Source: Lachnospiraceae bacterium (lineage in GTDB: Bacteria > Bacillota > Clostridia > Lachnospirales > Lachnospiraceae). From it: a stretch of DNA of 64,000 nt. The stretch lies in NCBI GenBank assembly GCA_017620155.1, contig JAFZQY010000071.1:1-64000 (forward strand), given 5' to 3'. The notes under the pieces were generated by a model. The model searched no databases, had not been told where the DNA came from, and worked only from the letters and a program-made list of their open reading frames with translations. The position numbers and the translations under genes are program-made. Positions 8,857 through 17,578 of this stretch are shown here, in pieces. Every line of letters starts with the position of its first letter. Within the stretch, counting starts at the first letter, position 1.

Positions 8857-8948
8857 TAAGAAACATCAGGCGAAGAAAATCAAAACCAAAAACCGAAAAC
8901 CGATACGAAAACAATTCATATAACTATTCATTAATAAGGAGAATAAAA

Positions 8949-10229
8949 ATGAGCGATTACAGATTTGAAACATTACAGTTACACGTAGGCCAGGAAAACC
9001 CCGATCCCGCATCCGATGCGAGAGCAGTTCCGATCTATCAGACCACATCATATGTATTCCGTAACAGCAAGCACGCAGCAGACCGTTTCGGCCTCGCAGA
9101 TGCAGGTAACATATACGGCAGACTGACTAACTCCACACAGGGCGTTCTGGAGGAGAGATTAGCAGCACTTGAAGGCGGAAGCGCAGCACTCGCACTTGCA
9201 TCAGGCGCAGCAGCCATTACCTATACTATAGAAGCACTTGCTGCAAACGGCGGACACATCGTAGCTCAGAAGACCATATACGGCGGCAGCTACAACCTGC
9301 TCGCACACACGCTTCCCCAGTACGGCATCAGAACTACTTTCGTTGATGCGCATAACCTGGCTGAAGTTGAAGCAGCCATTGAAGATGATACGAGAGCGAT
9401 CTACTTAGAGACACTGGGTAATCCCAATTCCGATATCCCCGATATTGACGCGATCGCAGAGATAGCTCACAAGCACGGACTTCCGGTAGTGGTAGATAAT
9501 ACCTTCGGTACTCCTTATCTGATCAGACCGTTCGAGCATGGTGCAGATATCGTGGTTCATTCGGCTACCAAGTTCATCGGCGGACACGGAACTACACTCG
9601 GTGGAGTCATTGTAGAATCAGGCAAGTTCAACTGGAAGGCCAGCGGCAAGTATCCGAACATCGCAGACGCCAACCCCAGCTATCACGGAGTATCCTTCTA
9701 TGATGTAGTAGGACCTGCAGCATTTGTTACTTATATTAGGGCGATCCTTCTTCGTGATACCGGCGCAACCCTTTCACCTTTCAACGCCTTCCTTCTTCTT
9801 CAGGGTGTTGAGACTCTGTCTCTCAGACTTGAGCGTCACGCAGAGAATACCGCCAAGGTGGTTGAGTTCCTTAAGAATCATCCGAAGGTTGCCAAGGTTA
9901 ATCATCCTTCACTTGAAGATCATCCCGATCATGCACTGTATCAGAGATATTTCCCGAACGGCGGCGGATCGATCTTCACATTCGATATCAAGGGCGGACA
10001 GGATGAGGCATGGAGATTCATCGATAACCTGGAGATTTTCTCACTTCTGGCCAACGTGGCAGATGTAAAGAGCCTCGTTATCCATCCCGCATCAACCACA
10101 CATTCACAGCTGTCTGCAGAAGAACTTGCGGATCAGGGAATCAATCCCGGTACTATCCGCCTTTCCATCGGTACAGAGCATATCGATGATATCATCGCCG
10201 ATCTGGAAAAAGGATTCGCAGCAGTATAA
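8949..10229 (+). CDS. metY: O-acetylhomoserine sulfhydrylase (aminocarboxypropyltransferase)
   Basis: This 426-residue PLP enzyme of the Cys/Met metabolism family has its PLP lysine at K208 in SATKFIGGHG. It also shows the family motifs YGRLTNST, ALASGAAA and VDNTFGTPY. The length of about 426, with an insertion after the lysine (region WKASGKYPNI), matches MetY rather than the shorter cystathionine gamma-synthases. It makes homocysteine from O-acetylhomoserine and sulfide. It is the first structural gene after the Cys-leader attenuator and is followed 37 bases later by a cysteine synthase, so the operon draws sulfide into both Met and Cys. Confidence 0.95.
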   Translation: MSDYRFETLQLHVGQENPDPASDARAVPIYQTTSYVFRNSKHAADRFGLADAGNIYGRLTNSTQGVLEERLAALEGGSAALALASGAAAITYTIEALAANGGHIVAQKTIYGGSYNLLAHTLPQYGIRTTFVDAHNLAEVEAAIEDDTRAIYLETLGNPNSDIPDIDAIAEIAHKHGLPVVVDNTFGTPYLIRPFEHGADIVVHSATKFIGGHGTTLGGVIVESGKFNWKASGKYPNIADANPSYHGVSFYDVVGPAAFVTYIRAILLRDTGATLSPFNAFLLLQGVETLSLRLERHAENTAKVVEFLKNHPKVAKVNHPSLEDHPDHALYQRYFPNGGGSIFTFDIKGGQDEAWRFIDNLEIFSLLANVADVKSLVIHPASTTHSQLSAEELADQGINPGTIRLSIGTEHIDDIIADLEKGFAAV

Positions 10230-10266
10230 GCAGAGTAGTATACTATCATTTACGGAGGAAAAAATC

Positions 10267-11199
10267 ATGTCAAACATATATAAAGGAACACTCGGTCTCG
10301 TAGGCAACACCCCCCTTGTAGAGGTGGTAAATATCGAAAAGGAACTGGATCTTAAGGCAACCGTACTCGTTAAACTTGAGTACTTCAACCCCGCCGGCAG
10401 CGTCAAGGATCGTATCGCCAAGGCTATGATCGAAGATGCGGAGGAAAAAGGGAAACTCAAAGAAGGTTCAGTCATCATAGAGCCCACATCCGGTAATACC
10501 GGTATCGGACTTGCAGCAATCGCGGCTTCCAAGGGTTACAGGATCATCCTGACCATGCCCGAGACGATGAGCGTGGAGCGCAGGAGTATCCTTAAGGCAT
10601 ACGGAGCAGAGATAGTACTTACTGAAGGCTCAAAAGGTATGAAGGGCGCTATCGCCAAAGCAGAAGAACTGGCTAAGGAGATCCCTGATTCATTCATTCC
10701 CGGACAGTTCGTCAATCCCGCCAATCCCGCGATCCACAAGGCAACCACAGGTCCCGAGATCTGGAAGGATACGGACGGAAAAGTAGATATATTCATCGCG
10801 GGCGTTGGTACAGGCGGAACTGTGACCGGTACCGGTGAGTACTTAAAGAGCCAGAAGAGCGATGTGAAGATAGTGGCATTGGAGCCAGAGGATTCACCGG
10901 TTCTTTCAGAGGGAAGAGCGGGCGCGCATAAGATCCAGGGTATCGGAGCCGGCTTCGTACCCGATGTTCTGAATACCAAGGTCTACGATGAGGTTTTCAA
11001 GGCATCCAACGATGATGCTTTTGCAACATCAAAACTGTTGGCCAGAAAAGAAGGAATATCCGTAGGAATATCTTCCGGTGCAGCACTTTTTGCAGCCATC
11101 CAGTATGCAAAGAAACCCGAGAACGCAGGTAAGACCATCGTAGCGCTTCTTCCCGACAGCGGAGACAGATACTACTCTACGGCATTGTTTACTGAGTGA
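10267..11199 (+). CDS. cysK: Cysteine synthase A (second copy)
   Basis: This 310-residue cysteine synthase has PLP lysine K47 in AGSVKDR, the loop PTSGNTGIG, and the phosphate-binding loop AGVGTGGTVTGTGEYLK. The open frame extends upstream to 10126 inside metY, but the ATG at 10267 has ACGGAGGAAAAAATC before it and begins the conserved SNIYKGTLGLVGNTPLVE sequence. It is in the attenuator-controlled metY operon, unlike the paralogue at 5465. C-terminal PDSGDRYYSTALF is typical of CysK. Confidence 0.95.
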   Translation: MSNIYKGTLGLVGNTPLVEVVNIEKELDLKATVLVKLEYFNPAGSVKDRIAKAMIEDAEEKGKLKEGSVIIEPTSGNTGIGLAAIAASKGYRIILTMPETMSVERRSILKAYGAEIVLTEGSKGMKGAIAKAEELAKEIPDSFIPGQFVNPANPAIHKATTGPEIWKDTDGKVDIFIAGVGTGGTVTGTGEYLKSQKSDVKIVALEPEDSPVLSEGRAGAHKIQGIGAGFVPDVLNTKVYDEVFKASNDDAFATSKLLARKEGISVGISSGAALFAAIQYAKKPENAGKTIVALLPDSGDRYYSTALFTE

Positions 11200-11244
11200 C
11201 GGATCGATCCGTACACTCGAAGATTCAGAGAATAAGGAATAATC

Positions 11245-12072
11245 ATGAAACGCGTACTTACGATTCAGGACATTTCGTGCCTGGGGAAATGCTCGCTGAC
11301 GATCGCACTTCCCGTGATCTCGGCGCTCGGTGTGGAGACAGTAATACTGCCCACGGCTGTGCTCTCGACACATACCATGTTCAAAAACTTCACTGTCAAG
11401 GATCTGTCGGACCAGATCGAGCCCATCGCTAAGCACTGGGCAGATGAAGGCGTGACATTTGATGCCATATACACCGGATATCTGGGGACTATAGAGCAGA
11501 TCGATCAGATCAGGGAACTGATCAGGACGTTTAAGACCGATGATACACTGGTGATCGTGGATCCGGTCATGGCCGATAACGGTAAGCTTTATCCCGCATT
11601 TGATATGGATTATGTGAAAAAGAATGCCGAGCTGTGCGCAGTGGCCGATATCATAGTTCCCAACATAACCGAAGCATCATTCATGACGGGGATGGAATAT
11701 AAGGAAGAATACGATACGGATTATATTAAGGAACTGCTCTCAAGGCTTAACGATCTCGGGGCCGGCATAAGCGTCCTGACAGGCGTATCGACCGAGCCCG
11801 GCAAGACCGGAGTCATGGGATATGACAGATCGACCGGAGAGTATTATACCTATCAGAACCGGAAGATCGACGCGTCATATCACGGAACCGGAGACCTGTT
11901 CTCCAGCACATGCGTGGGCGAGATCATGCGCGGGAAAACCTGGCAGGATGCCATGAGGATCGCAGCAGACTATACGGCACATACGATAGAAGTGACGCTT
12001 AAGAACCCGAAGAAGCCCTGGTACGGAGTTGATTTCGAGGCGACGATCCCTGAACTCATAAATATGGATTAG
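11245..12072 (+). CDS. Pyridoxamine/pyridoxal kinase
   Basis: This 275-residue kinase of the PdxY/PdxK group in the ribokinase superfamily begins MKRVLTIQDISCLGKCSLTIALP, diagnostic for pyridoxal kinases. It contains IVDPVMADNGKLY, PNITEA and the catalytic GTGDLFSS loop (Asp as base). It phosphorylates B6 vitamers to supply PLP. As the third gene of the metY-cysK operon it would provide the cofactor for the two PLP enzymes upstream. A hairpin terminator follows. Confidence 0.9.
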   Translation: MKRVLTIQDISCLGKCSLTIALPVISALGVETVILPTAVLSTHTMFKNFTVKDLSDQIEPIAKHWADEGVTFDAIYTGYLGTIEQIDQIRELIRTFKTDDTLVIVDPVMADNGKLYPAFDMDYVKKNAELCAVADIIVPNITEASFMTGMEYKEEYDTDYIKELLSRLNDLGAGISVLTGVSTEPGKTGVMGYDRSTGEYYTYQNRKIDASYHGTGDLFSSTCVGEIMRGKTWQDAMRIAADYTAHTIEVTLKNPKKPWYGVDFEATIPELINMD

Positions 12073-12091
12073 AAATAATGATGATATATGA

Positions 12092-12129
12092 GCCTTCTGT
12101 CTGAAATACAGGCAGAGGGCTTATTGTTT
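12092..12129 (+). terminator. Terminator of the metY-cysK-kinase operon
   Basis: A 12-bp stem with two or three G-U pairs (GCCTTCTGTCTG at 12092-12103 with CAGGCAGAGGGC at 12109-12120) is followed by TTATTGTTT. Confidence 0.8.
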
Positions 12130-12210
12130 ATGATATGATATCTAAGTGAATGATCATGAGGATTCATACAGAGAATCCTGTGACAGAACTGAATTATGCG
12201 GGGGTAAACT

Positions 12211-13002
12211 ATGGTATTTCAAGGTAAAGAGATCGAATTATACATAAACGAAGTTCGTCCGGGTATATATCTGCTTGATGAGGGGCATATGGCGACCGGA
12301 TATCTGGTAGTCGGAGAAACAAGCGCCCTCCTTATCGACACGATGTGCGGACTTACAGACTTAGGGCAGGCCGTACGGAATCTTACGGATAAACCTGTTA
12401 AGGTTATCAATACACACGGCCACCCGGATCATATCTACGGCAACATATACTTCGATGAAGCCTATATCAATCCGGCTGATCTGGAGCTGGCTCACATGTT
12501 TATGAAGGAGCCGCTCTTCGTACAGATGTGCGAGCAGTTTGGCGCAAAGATGCCTCCGTTCAGGGATATACTTCCGGGGGAAGTGATAGACTTAGGCGGC
12601 AGGACACTCACTCTGTACGGCCTTCCGGGACATACTCCCGGTGGACTGCTCCTTCTCTTAAAAGAGGACAGGATACTCTTTACGGGCGACAGCATCAATC
12701 ACCATCTGTGGATGCAGGTTCCCGGCGCACTTCCGATGAGAGAGTTCCTGAATAATCTGGACAATATCATGTTTCTTGAGAATGAAGCCGATGTGATCCT
12801 TCACGGTCATGCCAGAGATTTTGATGATATATCGTTGCTCAGATGCGTAAGACAGGGAGCGGAAGAAATATGTGAAGGCAAGACCGGAGATGACAAGCCG
12901 TATGAATGGTCCGGCGGAACAGGCCTCCAGCATGCCTTCAAATGTGATCCGGATAAGCATTATCAGCAGGAGGATCATGTGATATGCTATCCCTCAAACT
13001 GA
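12211..13002 (+). CDS. MBL-fold metallo-hydrolase
   Basis: This 263-residue protein carries the metal-binding motif THGHPDH and the downstream ligands LPGHTPGG, FTGDS and ILHGHARD, a complete metallo-beta-lactamase set. It starts after a terminator, so it has its own promoter, and its last 19 bases overlap larE, implying coupling. Family members cleave thioesters, sulfur adducts or phosphodiesters. The sulfur-rich neighbourhood suggests a thiol-linked substrate, but that is inference. Confidence 0.88.
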   Translation: MVFQGKEIELYINEVRPGIYLLDEGHMATGYLVVGETSALLIDTMCGLTDLGQAVRNLTDKPVKVINTHGHPDHIYGNIYFDEAYINPADLELAHMFMKEPLFVQMCEQFGAKMPPFRDILPGEVIDLGGRTLTLYGLPGHTPGGLLLLLKEDRILFTGDSINHHLWMQVPGALPMREFLNNLDNIMFLENEADVILHGHARDFDDISLLRCVRQGAEEICEGKTGDDKPYEWSGGTGLQHAFKCDPDKHYQQEDHVICYPSN

Positions 13003-13793
13003 ATACGCTTAAAGACAATTTATCGAGCCTGGGATCACTTGCAGTCGGTTTTTCAGGAGGAGTGGATTCCACATTTCTCCTGTCGGTTGCTAACGAGGTG
13101 CTGGGAGACCGGGTGGTAGCGGTTACTGCTAATGATGATGCTTTTCCCGAGAGGGAGTATGCGGAAGCGAAGGCTTTCTGCGTGGAACGCGGCATCAGAC
13201 AGATCATCGTAAAGACAAACCCGCTGGAGATAGATGAGTACCGGCATAATGCTCCCGACAGATGCTATCACTGCAAAAAGGCTTTTTTCTCAGAGATAAA
13301 GCGAATTGCTAAAGAAAATGGGATCGAGCACGTTGCGGAAGGATCCAACACGGACGATGAAGGAGATTACCGCCCGGGCCTTAAGGCAGTTGAGGAACTG
13401 GGCATATTGAGTCCTCTGCGTGAAGCAGGTCTCTCCAAAGCAGACATACGCGCTCTTTCCAAAGAGATGGGGCTGCCAACATGGAGCAAACCTTCATATG
13501 CATGTCTGGCATCCAGATTCGTATTCGGGGAAGAGATCACCGAGGAGAAACTCCATATGATAGACCGTGCCGAACAGTTCCTGATAGAGCTCGGTTTCAT
13601 AGAGGAGCGTGTCAGGATCCATGGTAATCTGGCCAGGATAGAAGTACCTGCCGCAGATATCCCGAGGATAGCAGCCGATGCGGTCCGCAACCAAATATAT
13701 GAAGAATTCAGGAAAATCGGCTTTATGTATATAAGTCTGGACCTGAAGGGATACCGCACCGGAAGCATGAATGAAACCCTGGCTCAAAAATAA
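12984..13793 (+). CDS. larE: LarE-type ATP-dependent sulfur transferase
   Basis: This 269-residue PP-loop enzyme has the ATP motif FSGGVDST (residues 23-30), RCYHCK at 93-98, and PSYACLASRF with C174, which aligns with the sacrificial cysteine of LarE. The family donates sulfur from its own cysteine to make the pincer nickel cofactor of lactate racemase and relatives. The two extra ligands expected in Fe-S LarE types (near residues 128-131) are absent, so the single-cysteine route is likely (inference). No larA, larB or larC is nearby. It overlaps the MBL hydrolase gene. It lies directly before the cysteine attenuator of the transporter operon. Confidence 0.9.
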   Translation: MLSLKLNTLKDNLSSLGSLAVGFSGGVDSTFLLSVANEVLGDRVVAVTANDDAFPEREYAEAKAFCVERGIRQIIVKTNPLEIDEYRHNAPDRCYHCKKAFFSEIKRIAKENGIEHVAEGSNTDDEGDYRPGLKAVEELGILSPLREAGLSKADIRALSKEMGLPTWSKPSYACLASRFVFGEEITEEKLHMIDRAEQFLIELGFIEERVRIHGNLARIEVPAADIPRIAADAVRNQIYEEFRKIGFMYISLDLKGYRTGSMNETLAQK

Positions 13794-13813
13794 TTTTGTT
13801 AAATATTCAAAAT

Positions 13814-13847
13814 ACCTATTGACATGGTAGGTAAAAGTATGTATTAT
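13814..13847 (+). promoter_or_regulatory. Transporter operon promoter with overlapping inverted repeat
   Basis: The -35 box TTGACA (13819-13824) and -10 box TATTAT (13842-13847) have 17-base spacing. The -35 lies inside a perfect 6-bp inverted repeat TACCTA-N9-TAGGTA (13814-13834 region). It matches the element at 8561 before metY in both sequence and position relative to the promoter. Confidence 0.83.
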
Positions 13848-13881
13848 GATTAAAAATCAAAACGAAAGGAGCATGACGAAT

Positions 13882-14007
13882 ATGAAGAACAACGTTTACA
13901 GAACCAATACCATGTGTTGTATGTGTATGTGTTGTCGAATGCTGATCTCCCAGGCAAGTAATATGGTCGGGTGTTTGGCCCATTTGTCATGCGCCCGGAT
14001 ACATTGA
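13882..14007 (+). CDS. Cys/Met-cluster leader peptide of the transporter operon (41 aa)
   Basis: This is a 41-codon frame with AAAGGAG upstream. Codons 11-20 read MCCMCMCCRM: five TGT codons interleaved with Met codons (13912-13941). An in-frame ATG at 13873 is too close to the Shine-Dalgarno to be preferred. The core MCC-C-CCRMLIS and following A-NM-G are shared with the leader at 8656. Translation through this cluster probably senses charged Cys-tRNA, and possibly Met-tRNA. Confidence 0.83.
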   Translation: MKNNVYRTNTMCCMCMCCRMLISQASNMVGCLAHLSCARIH

Positions 14008-14070
14008 TTTATCATTTTGAATCTCTGTAAAGCCATTGCCTGGGAGTAAAACCCCGGGCATTATTTATGT
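13947..14070 (+). promoter_or_regulatory. Transcription attenuator before the SBP-fusion transporter operon
   Basis: CTCCCAGGCAA (13947-13957) is perfectly complementary to TTGCCTGGGAG (14036-14046), an 11-bp antiterminator. TGCCTGGG (14037-14044) can instead pair with CCCGGGCA (14053-14060), one G-U included, giving a terminator before TTATTTAT. The first arm starts 11 bases after the last Cys codon, the same spacing as in the metY leader, although the stem sequences differ. The U tract is weak. Confidence 0.78.
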
Positions 14071-14156
14071 CCGGGACAAAACGAACCGGAATATGTCACT
14101 AAAGAGAAATCAAAACTGCTGAAAAGCAAAACTTAAAAGAAATGAGGAAAAAAGTT

Positions 14157-15842
14157 ATGAAAAAGAATCTGATCAAAAAACTAATAACCGGCATAGCAGC
14201 CGCAACACTCGGAGCCATTCTGCTTACCGGATGCGGAAGCACAGCCGCAACATCCGCTGAAGGCTCGTCCACTGAAACGGCAGGCGATTCGGAAGACAGA
14301 GTTTACAGAACCCTCGATGAGATAAAAGAGAGCGGAACCGTAAACATCGGCGTATTCTCAGACAAGAATCCCTTCGGATATGTGGATGAGAACGGTACCT
14401 ATCAGGGTTACGACGTATACTTCGCAGAAAGGATCGGACAGGATCTCGGAGTTAAGATCAATTACGTATCTACCGAAGCAGCAAGCCGTGTTGAGTATCT
14501 TGAGACAGGTAAGGTCGATATAGTACTTGCGAACTTCACCGTAACCGAAGAAAGAGCAGAGAAAGTTGATTTCGCTCTTCCCTACATGAACGTGGCACTT
14601 GGCGTAGTATCACCCGAAGACAACGTGATCGAAGATCTCTCACAGGTTGGCGCTGATGACCAGATCATCGTTATATCAGGTACTACTGCAGAGACATATC
14701 TCGAGAAGAATTATCCCGATATCAAGCTCCAGAAGTTCGATACATATGCTACAGCCAAGACTTCTTTTGAGAACGGAACCGGTGTTGCTTGGGCTAACGA
14801 CAATACCGAGGTCATAGCATACTCACTCGAGAATGAAGGCTATGTTGTAGGTATCCCTTCACTCGGAAGCCAGGACACCATCGCTCCCGCAGTATCCAAG
14901 GGCAACAGTTCTCTCCTTGACTGGCTGAACGATGAGATCAAGACGCTCGGAGGCGAAAACTTCTTCCATGCAGATTATGAAGCAACTCTTCTTGATACTT
15001 ACGGCAAGGATTATGAGGATACTCTGGTAGTTGAAGGCGGCGTAGTAGCAGGTGGAGCAGCTGATTCTGAAGCAGCATCTGCAGGAGACCTTGATATCGT
15101 TCCCGGTAACGGTGAGACCATCAAGATTGCAGCATCACCCGTACCTCACGCAGAGATCCTTGAGAAAGCAGCAGAAATACTTAAAGATTACGGTTATGAA
15201 TTGGATATAGTAGAATTCGAAGATTATGTACAGCCAAACCTGGTTGTTGAATCCGGTGAGTTTGATGCAAACTATTTCCAGCATGTTCCTTATCTTGACA
15301 GCTTCAATGAAGAGCAGGGTACCCACCTTGTAGATGCGGGCGATATCCATTACGAGCCCTTCGGCATCTATCCCGGTACCAAGTCAAGCCTTGACGATGT
15401 AGCAGATGGTGACTCGGTAGCCATCCCCAACGATACCACCAACGAAGCAAGAGCACTCCTTCTCCTTCAGGACAACGGACTTCTGAAGTTAAAGGACGGA
15501 GCAGGTCTTACGGCAACAGTTAATGATGTAGTAGAGAACCCTTACAATCTTGAGTTCGTAGAGCTTGAGGCAGCACAGGTAGCAAGAGTCGTTAACGAAG
15601 TTGAGTATGTGGTACTTAACGGAAACTATGCTCTTGAGGCAGGTTTCTCGGTAGCAAAAGATTCCATCGCTTATGAGGCAAGTGATTCCGTTGCGGCACA
15701 GACATATGTTAATATAATAGCTGTCTATGACGGCAACGAATCCACTGACAAGATCAAAGCACTGGTTAGCGTGCTGAGATCCGACGATATCAAGAAGTTC
15801 ATAGAAGATACATACGACGGAGCAGTCGTATTCTATGACTGA
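14157..15842 (+). CDS. Lipoprotein fusing two solute-binding domains (SBP_bac_3 + NlpA/MetQ)
   Basis: This 561-residue lipoprotein has its lipobox LLTGC ending at C26. Residues about 45-300 form an SBP_bac_3 domain (VNIGVFSDKNPFGYVDENG, then KVDIVLANFTVTEERAEKVDF) that resembles CjaA-type cysteine-binding proteins. A Gly/Ala/Ser linker leads to an NlpA/MetQ domain at about 323-561 (IKIAASPVPHAEIL, DANYFQHVPYLD). These are two different binding-protein superfamilies in one chain. The ATG at 14157 is preferred over 14142 because the GAGGAAA between them is the Shine-Dalgarno. The operon downstream encodes membrane parts for both families, so the fusion probably serves two transporters. Cysteine, cystine or methionine is the inferred cargo. 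Confidence 0.9.
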   Translation: MKKNLIKKLITGIAAATLGAILLTGCGSTAATSAEGSSTETAGDSEDRVYRTLDEIKESGTVNIGVFSDKNPFGYVDENGTYQGYDVYFAERIGQDLGVKINYVSTEAASRVEYLETGKVDIVLANFTVTEERAEKVDFALPYMNVALGVVSPEDNVIEDLSQVGADDQIIVISGTTAETYLEKNYPDIKLQKFDTYATAKTSFENGTGVAWANDNTEVIAYSLENEGYVVGIPSLGSQDTIAPAVSKGNSSLLDWLNDEIKTLGGENFFHADYEATLLDTYGKDYEDTLVVEGGVVAGGAADSEAASAGDLDIVPGNGETIKIAASPVPHAEILEKAAEILKDYGYELDIVEFEDYVQPNLVVESGEFDANYFQHVPYLDSFNEEQGTHLVDAGDIHYEPFGIYPGTKSSLDDVADGDSVAIPNDTTNEARALLLLQDNGLLKLKDGAGLTATVNDVVENPYNLEFVELEAAQVARVVNEVEYVVLNGNYALEAGFSVAKDSIAYEASDSVAAQTYVNIIAVYDGNESTDKIKALVSVLRSDDIKKFIEDTYDGAVVFYD

Positions 15843-15902
15843 TATCTGAATTGAACTTTGCGGGAGGGTGCCAAAGCCCTCCCGTATCTTTTGGAGACAG
15901 AC

Positions 15903-16916
15903 ATGAGCGAGATTGAGATTAAAAACCTGACTAAGAAATTCGAAGTAAAAGAGCATACGGTAGTAGCTCTGGATGATGTGACCCTTTCGATCGAAAAGGG
16001 AGATATCTTCGGCATCATCGGTATGTCCGGTGCGGGGAAGAGCACATTGGTAAGGTCCATCAATTATCTGGAGGAACCCACGGACGGGCGTGTCCTGATA
16101 GACGGTGTGGATCTGGGAACCCTGACGCAAAAGGAACTCCGTAAAAAACGAAGCGACATCGGAATGATCTTTCAGGGATTTAATCTACTGGAGCAGAAGA
16201 ATGTTGTGGACAATGTCTGTTTTCCCCTCGAGATAGCGGGCGTAAAGAGAAAAGAAGCAAGAATCCGGGCCCGCGAACTCCTTAAAACCGTTAATCTGGA
16301 AGACAAGGAAAAAGCATATCCCTCCCAGCTATCCGGAGGACAGAAGCAGAGAGTTGCGATAGCCAGGGCTCTGGCATCGGATCCGCAGATCCTTCTGTGC
16401 GATGAAGCAACGAGCGCACTCGATCCGCAGACGACCGAGTCCATACTGAGTCTCCTAAAAGAGATCAATGAGAAACTGAACATAACCATCGTCGTCATCA
16501 CACATCAGATGTCGGTGGTCACGCAGATATGTAACAAAGTGGCGATAATCGATGACGGTAAGGTCGTGGAACAGGGCCCCGTGGATACGATATTCGAAGA
16601 TCCCAAGACCGATGCCGCCAAAGAATTGATCCTTGATAAAAAGGTCCGCTACACACCTGTAGAACAGCTTCACGCGACCAGAAAGATCAGGATTGTATTT
16701 AATGAGAATTCATCGTATGAGCCTGTCATCTCAAATGTCGTGCTGAAATACCAGGCTCCCGTCAATATATTAAAAGCCGATACGAGAAACGTCGGCGGAA
16801 AAGCCAGAGGAGAGATGATCTTGGGGCTTCCCGACGGTGAAGATCTTCAGCAGGGGATCATCGAGTATCTTTCAGGGATTGGACTTACTGTAACGGAGGT
16901 GGATTACGATGTTTGA
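15903..16916 (+). CDS. metN: Methionine-type ABC transporter ATPase with NIL domain
   Basis: This 337-residue ATPase has Walker A GMSGAGKST, Q-loop MIFQGFNLL, signature LSGGQKQRVAIARAL and Walker B LLCDEATSALDP. The C-terminal 75 residues are a NIL regulatory domain, in MetN the site where cytosolic methionine inhibits transport. The frame extends upstream, but the ATG at 15903 has TTTTGGAGACAGAC before it and starts the conserved MSEIEIKNLTKKF. It pairs with the MetI permease next to it and the NlpA half of the fused lipoprotein. Confidence 0.93.
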   Translation: MSEIEIKNLTKKFEVKEHTVVALDDVTLSIEKGDIFGIIGMSGAGKSTLVRSINYLEEPTDGRVLIDGVDLGTLTQKELRKKRSDIGMIFQGFNLLEQKNVVDNVCFPLEIAGVKRKEARIRARELLKTVNLEDKEKAYPSQLSGGQKQRVAIARALASDPQILLCDEATSALDPQTTESILSLLKEINEKLNITIVVITHQMSVVTQICNKVAIIDDGKVVEQGPVDTIFEDPKTDAAKELILDKKVRYTPVEQLHATRKIRIVFNENSSYEPVISNVVLKYQAPVNILKADTRNVGGKARGEMILGLPDGEDLQQGIIEYLSGIGLTVTEVDYDV

Positions 16917-17571
16917 TGAAAAAGTGATACAGATGATACTTGAAGGCATCAGGGATACGCTTTATATGACGCTGGTGTCCACCGCATTCGGATACATCAT
17001 AGGTCTTCCCTTCGGGATCGTATTGAATGTAACCCGCAAGGATGGTCTCAAACCCAATAAGATCATATACGGGATCGGAGATTTCATCTGCAATATCGTG
17101 CGAAGTATTCCTTTCCTGATCCTGCTGATCCTTCTCATACCTTTTACGAGGCTGGTAGTTGGTCAGAGCTACGGATCTACAGCAACGATAGTTCCTCTCG
17201 TTATCTGCGCTGCCCCCTATATCGCCAGAGTAGTGGAGTCATCGCTTAACGAAGTCGATGCGGGCGTCATAGAAGCTGCCAAGGCAATGGGCGCCAGCGA
17301 TCTTCAGATCATTTTCAAGGTGCTGCTTGTAGAGGCGAGGATATCGCTCTTTACGGGAGCAACAATCACTACCGGACTTTTACTCGGTTATTCGGCAATG
17401 TCGGGAACCGTCGGCGGAGGCGGACTCGGCGATATCGCAGTCAGATACGGTTACTACAGATGGCAGACCGATATCATGCTCGTCACGGTCGTGTTATTGA
17501 TACTCATTTTCCAGATAATCCAGAATATCGGTACCAGACTGTCTGCCCGTATCGATCACAGGAAACATTAA
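16909..17571 (+). CDS. metI: Methionine-type ABC transporter permease
   Basis: This 220-residue permease has five or so membrane spans and the EAA loop EAAKAMGASDLQIIFKVLL. The segment YSAMSGTVGGGGLGDIAVRYGY is characteristic of MetI. Its start overlaps the metN stop by eight bases. It should form the MetNI complex, fed by the NlpA-type half of the lipoprotein. Confidence 0.94.
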   Translation: MFDEKVIQMILEGIRDTLYMTLVSTAFGYIIGLPFGIVLNVTRKDGLKPNKIIYGIGDFICNIVRSIPFLILLILLIPFTRLVVGQSYGSTATIVPLVICAAPYIARVVESSLNEVDAGVIEAAKAMGASDLQIIFKVLLVEARISLFTGATITTGLLLGYSAMSGTVGGGGLGDIAVRYGYYRWQTDIMLVTVVLLILIFQIIQNIGTRLSARIDHRKH

Positions 17572-17578
17572 ACAATCC

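Noticed and set aside
8600..8948. T-box, SAM or other known riboswitch in the metY leader
   Set aside because: No T-box consensus or SAM aptamer pattern is present. The Cys leader peptide and alternative stems explain the region better.
15489..16130. A 213-codon minus-strand frame across the SBP fusion and metN
   Set aside because: Antisense to two confidently identified genes.
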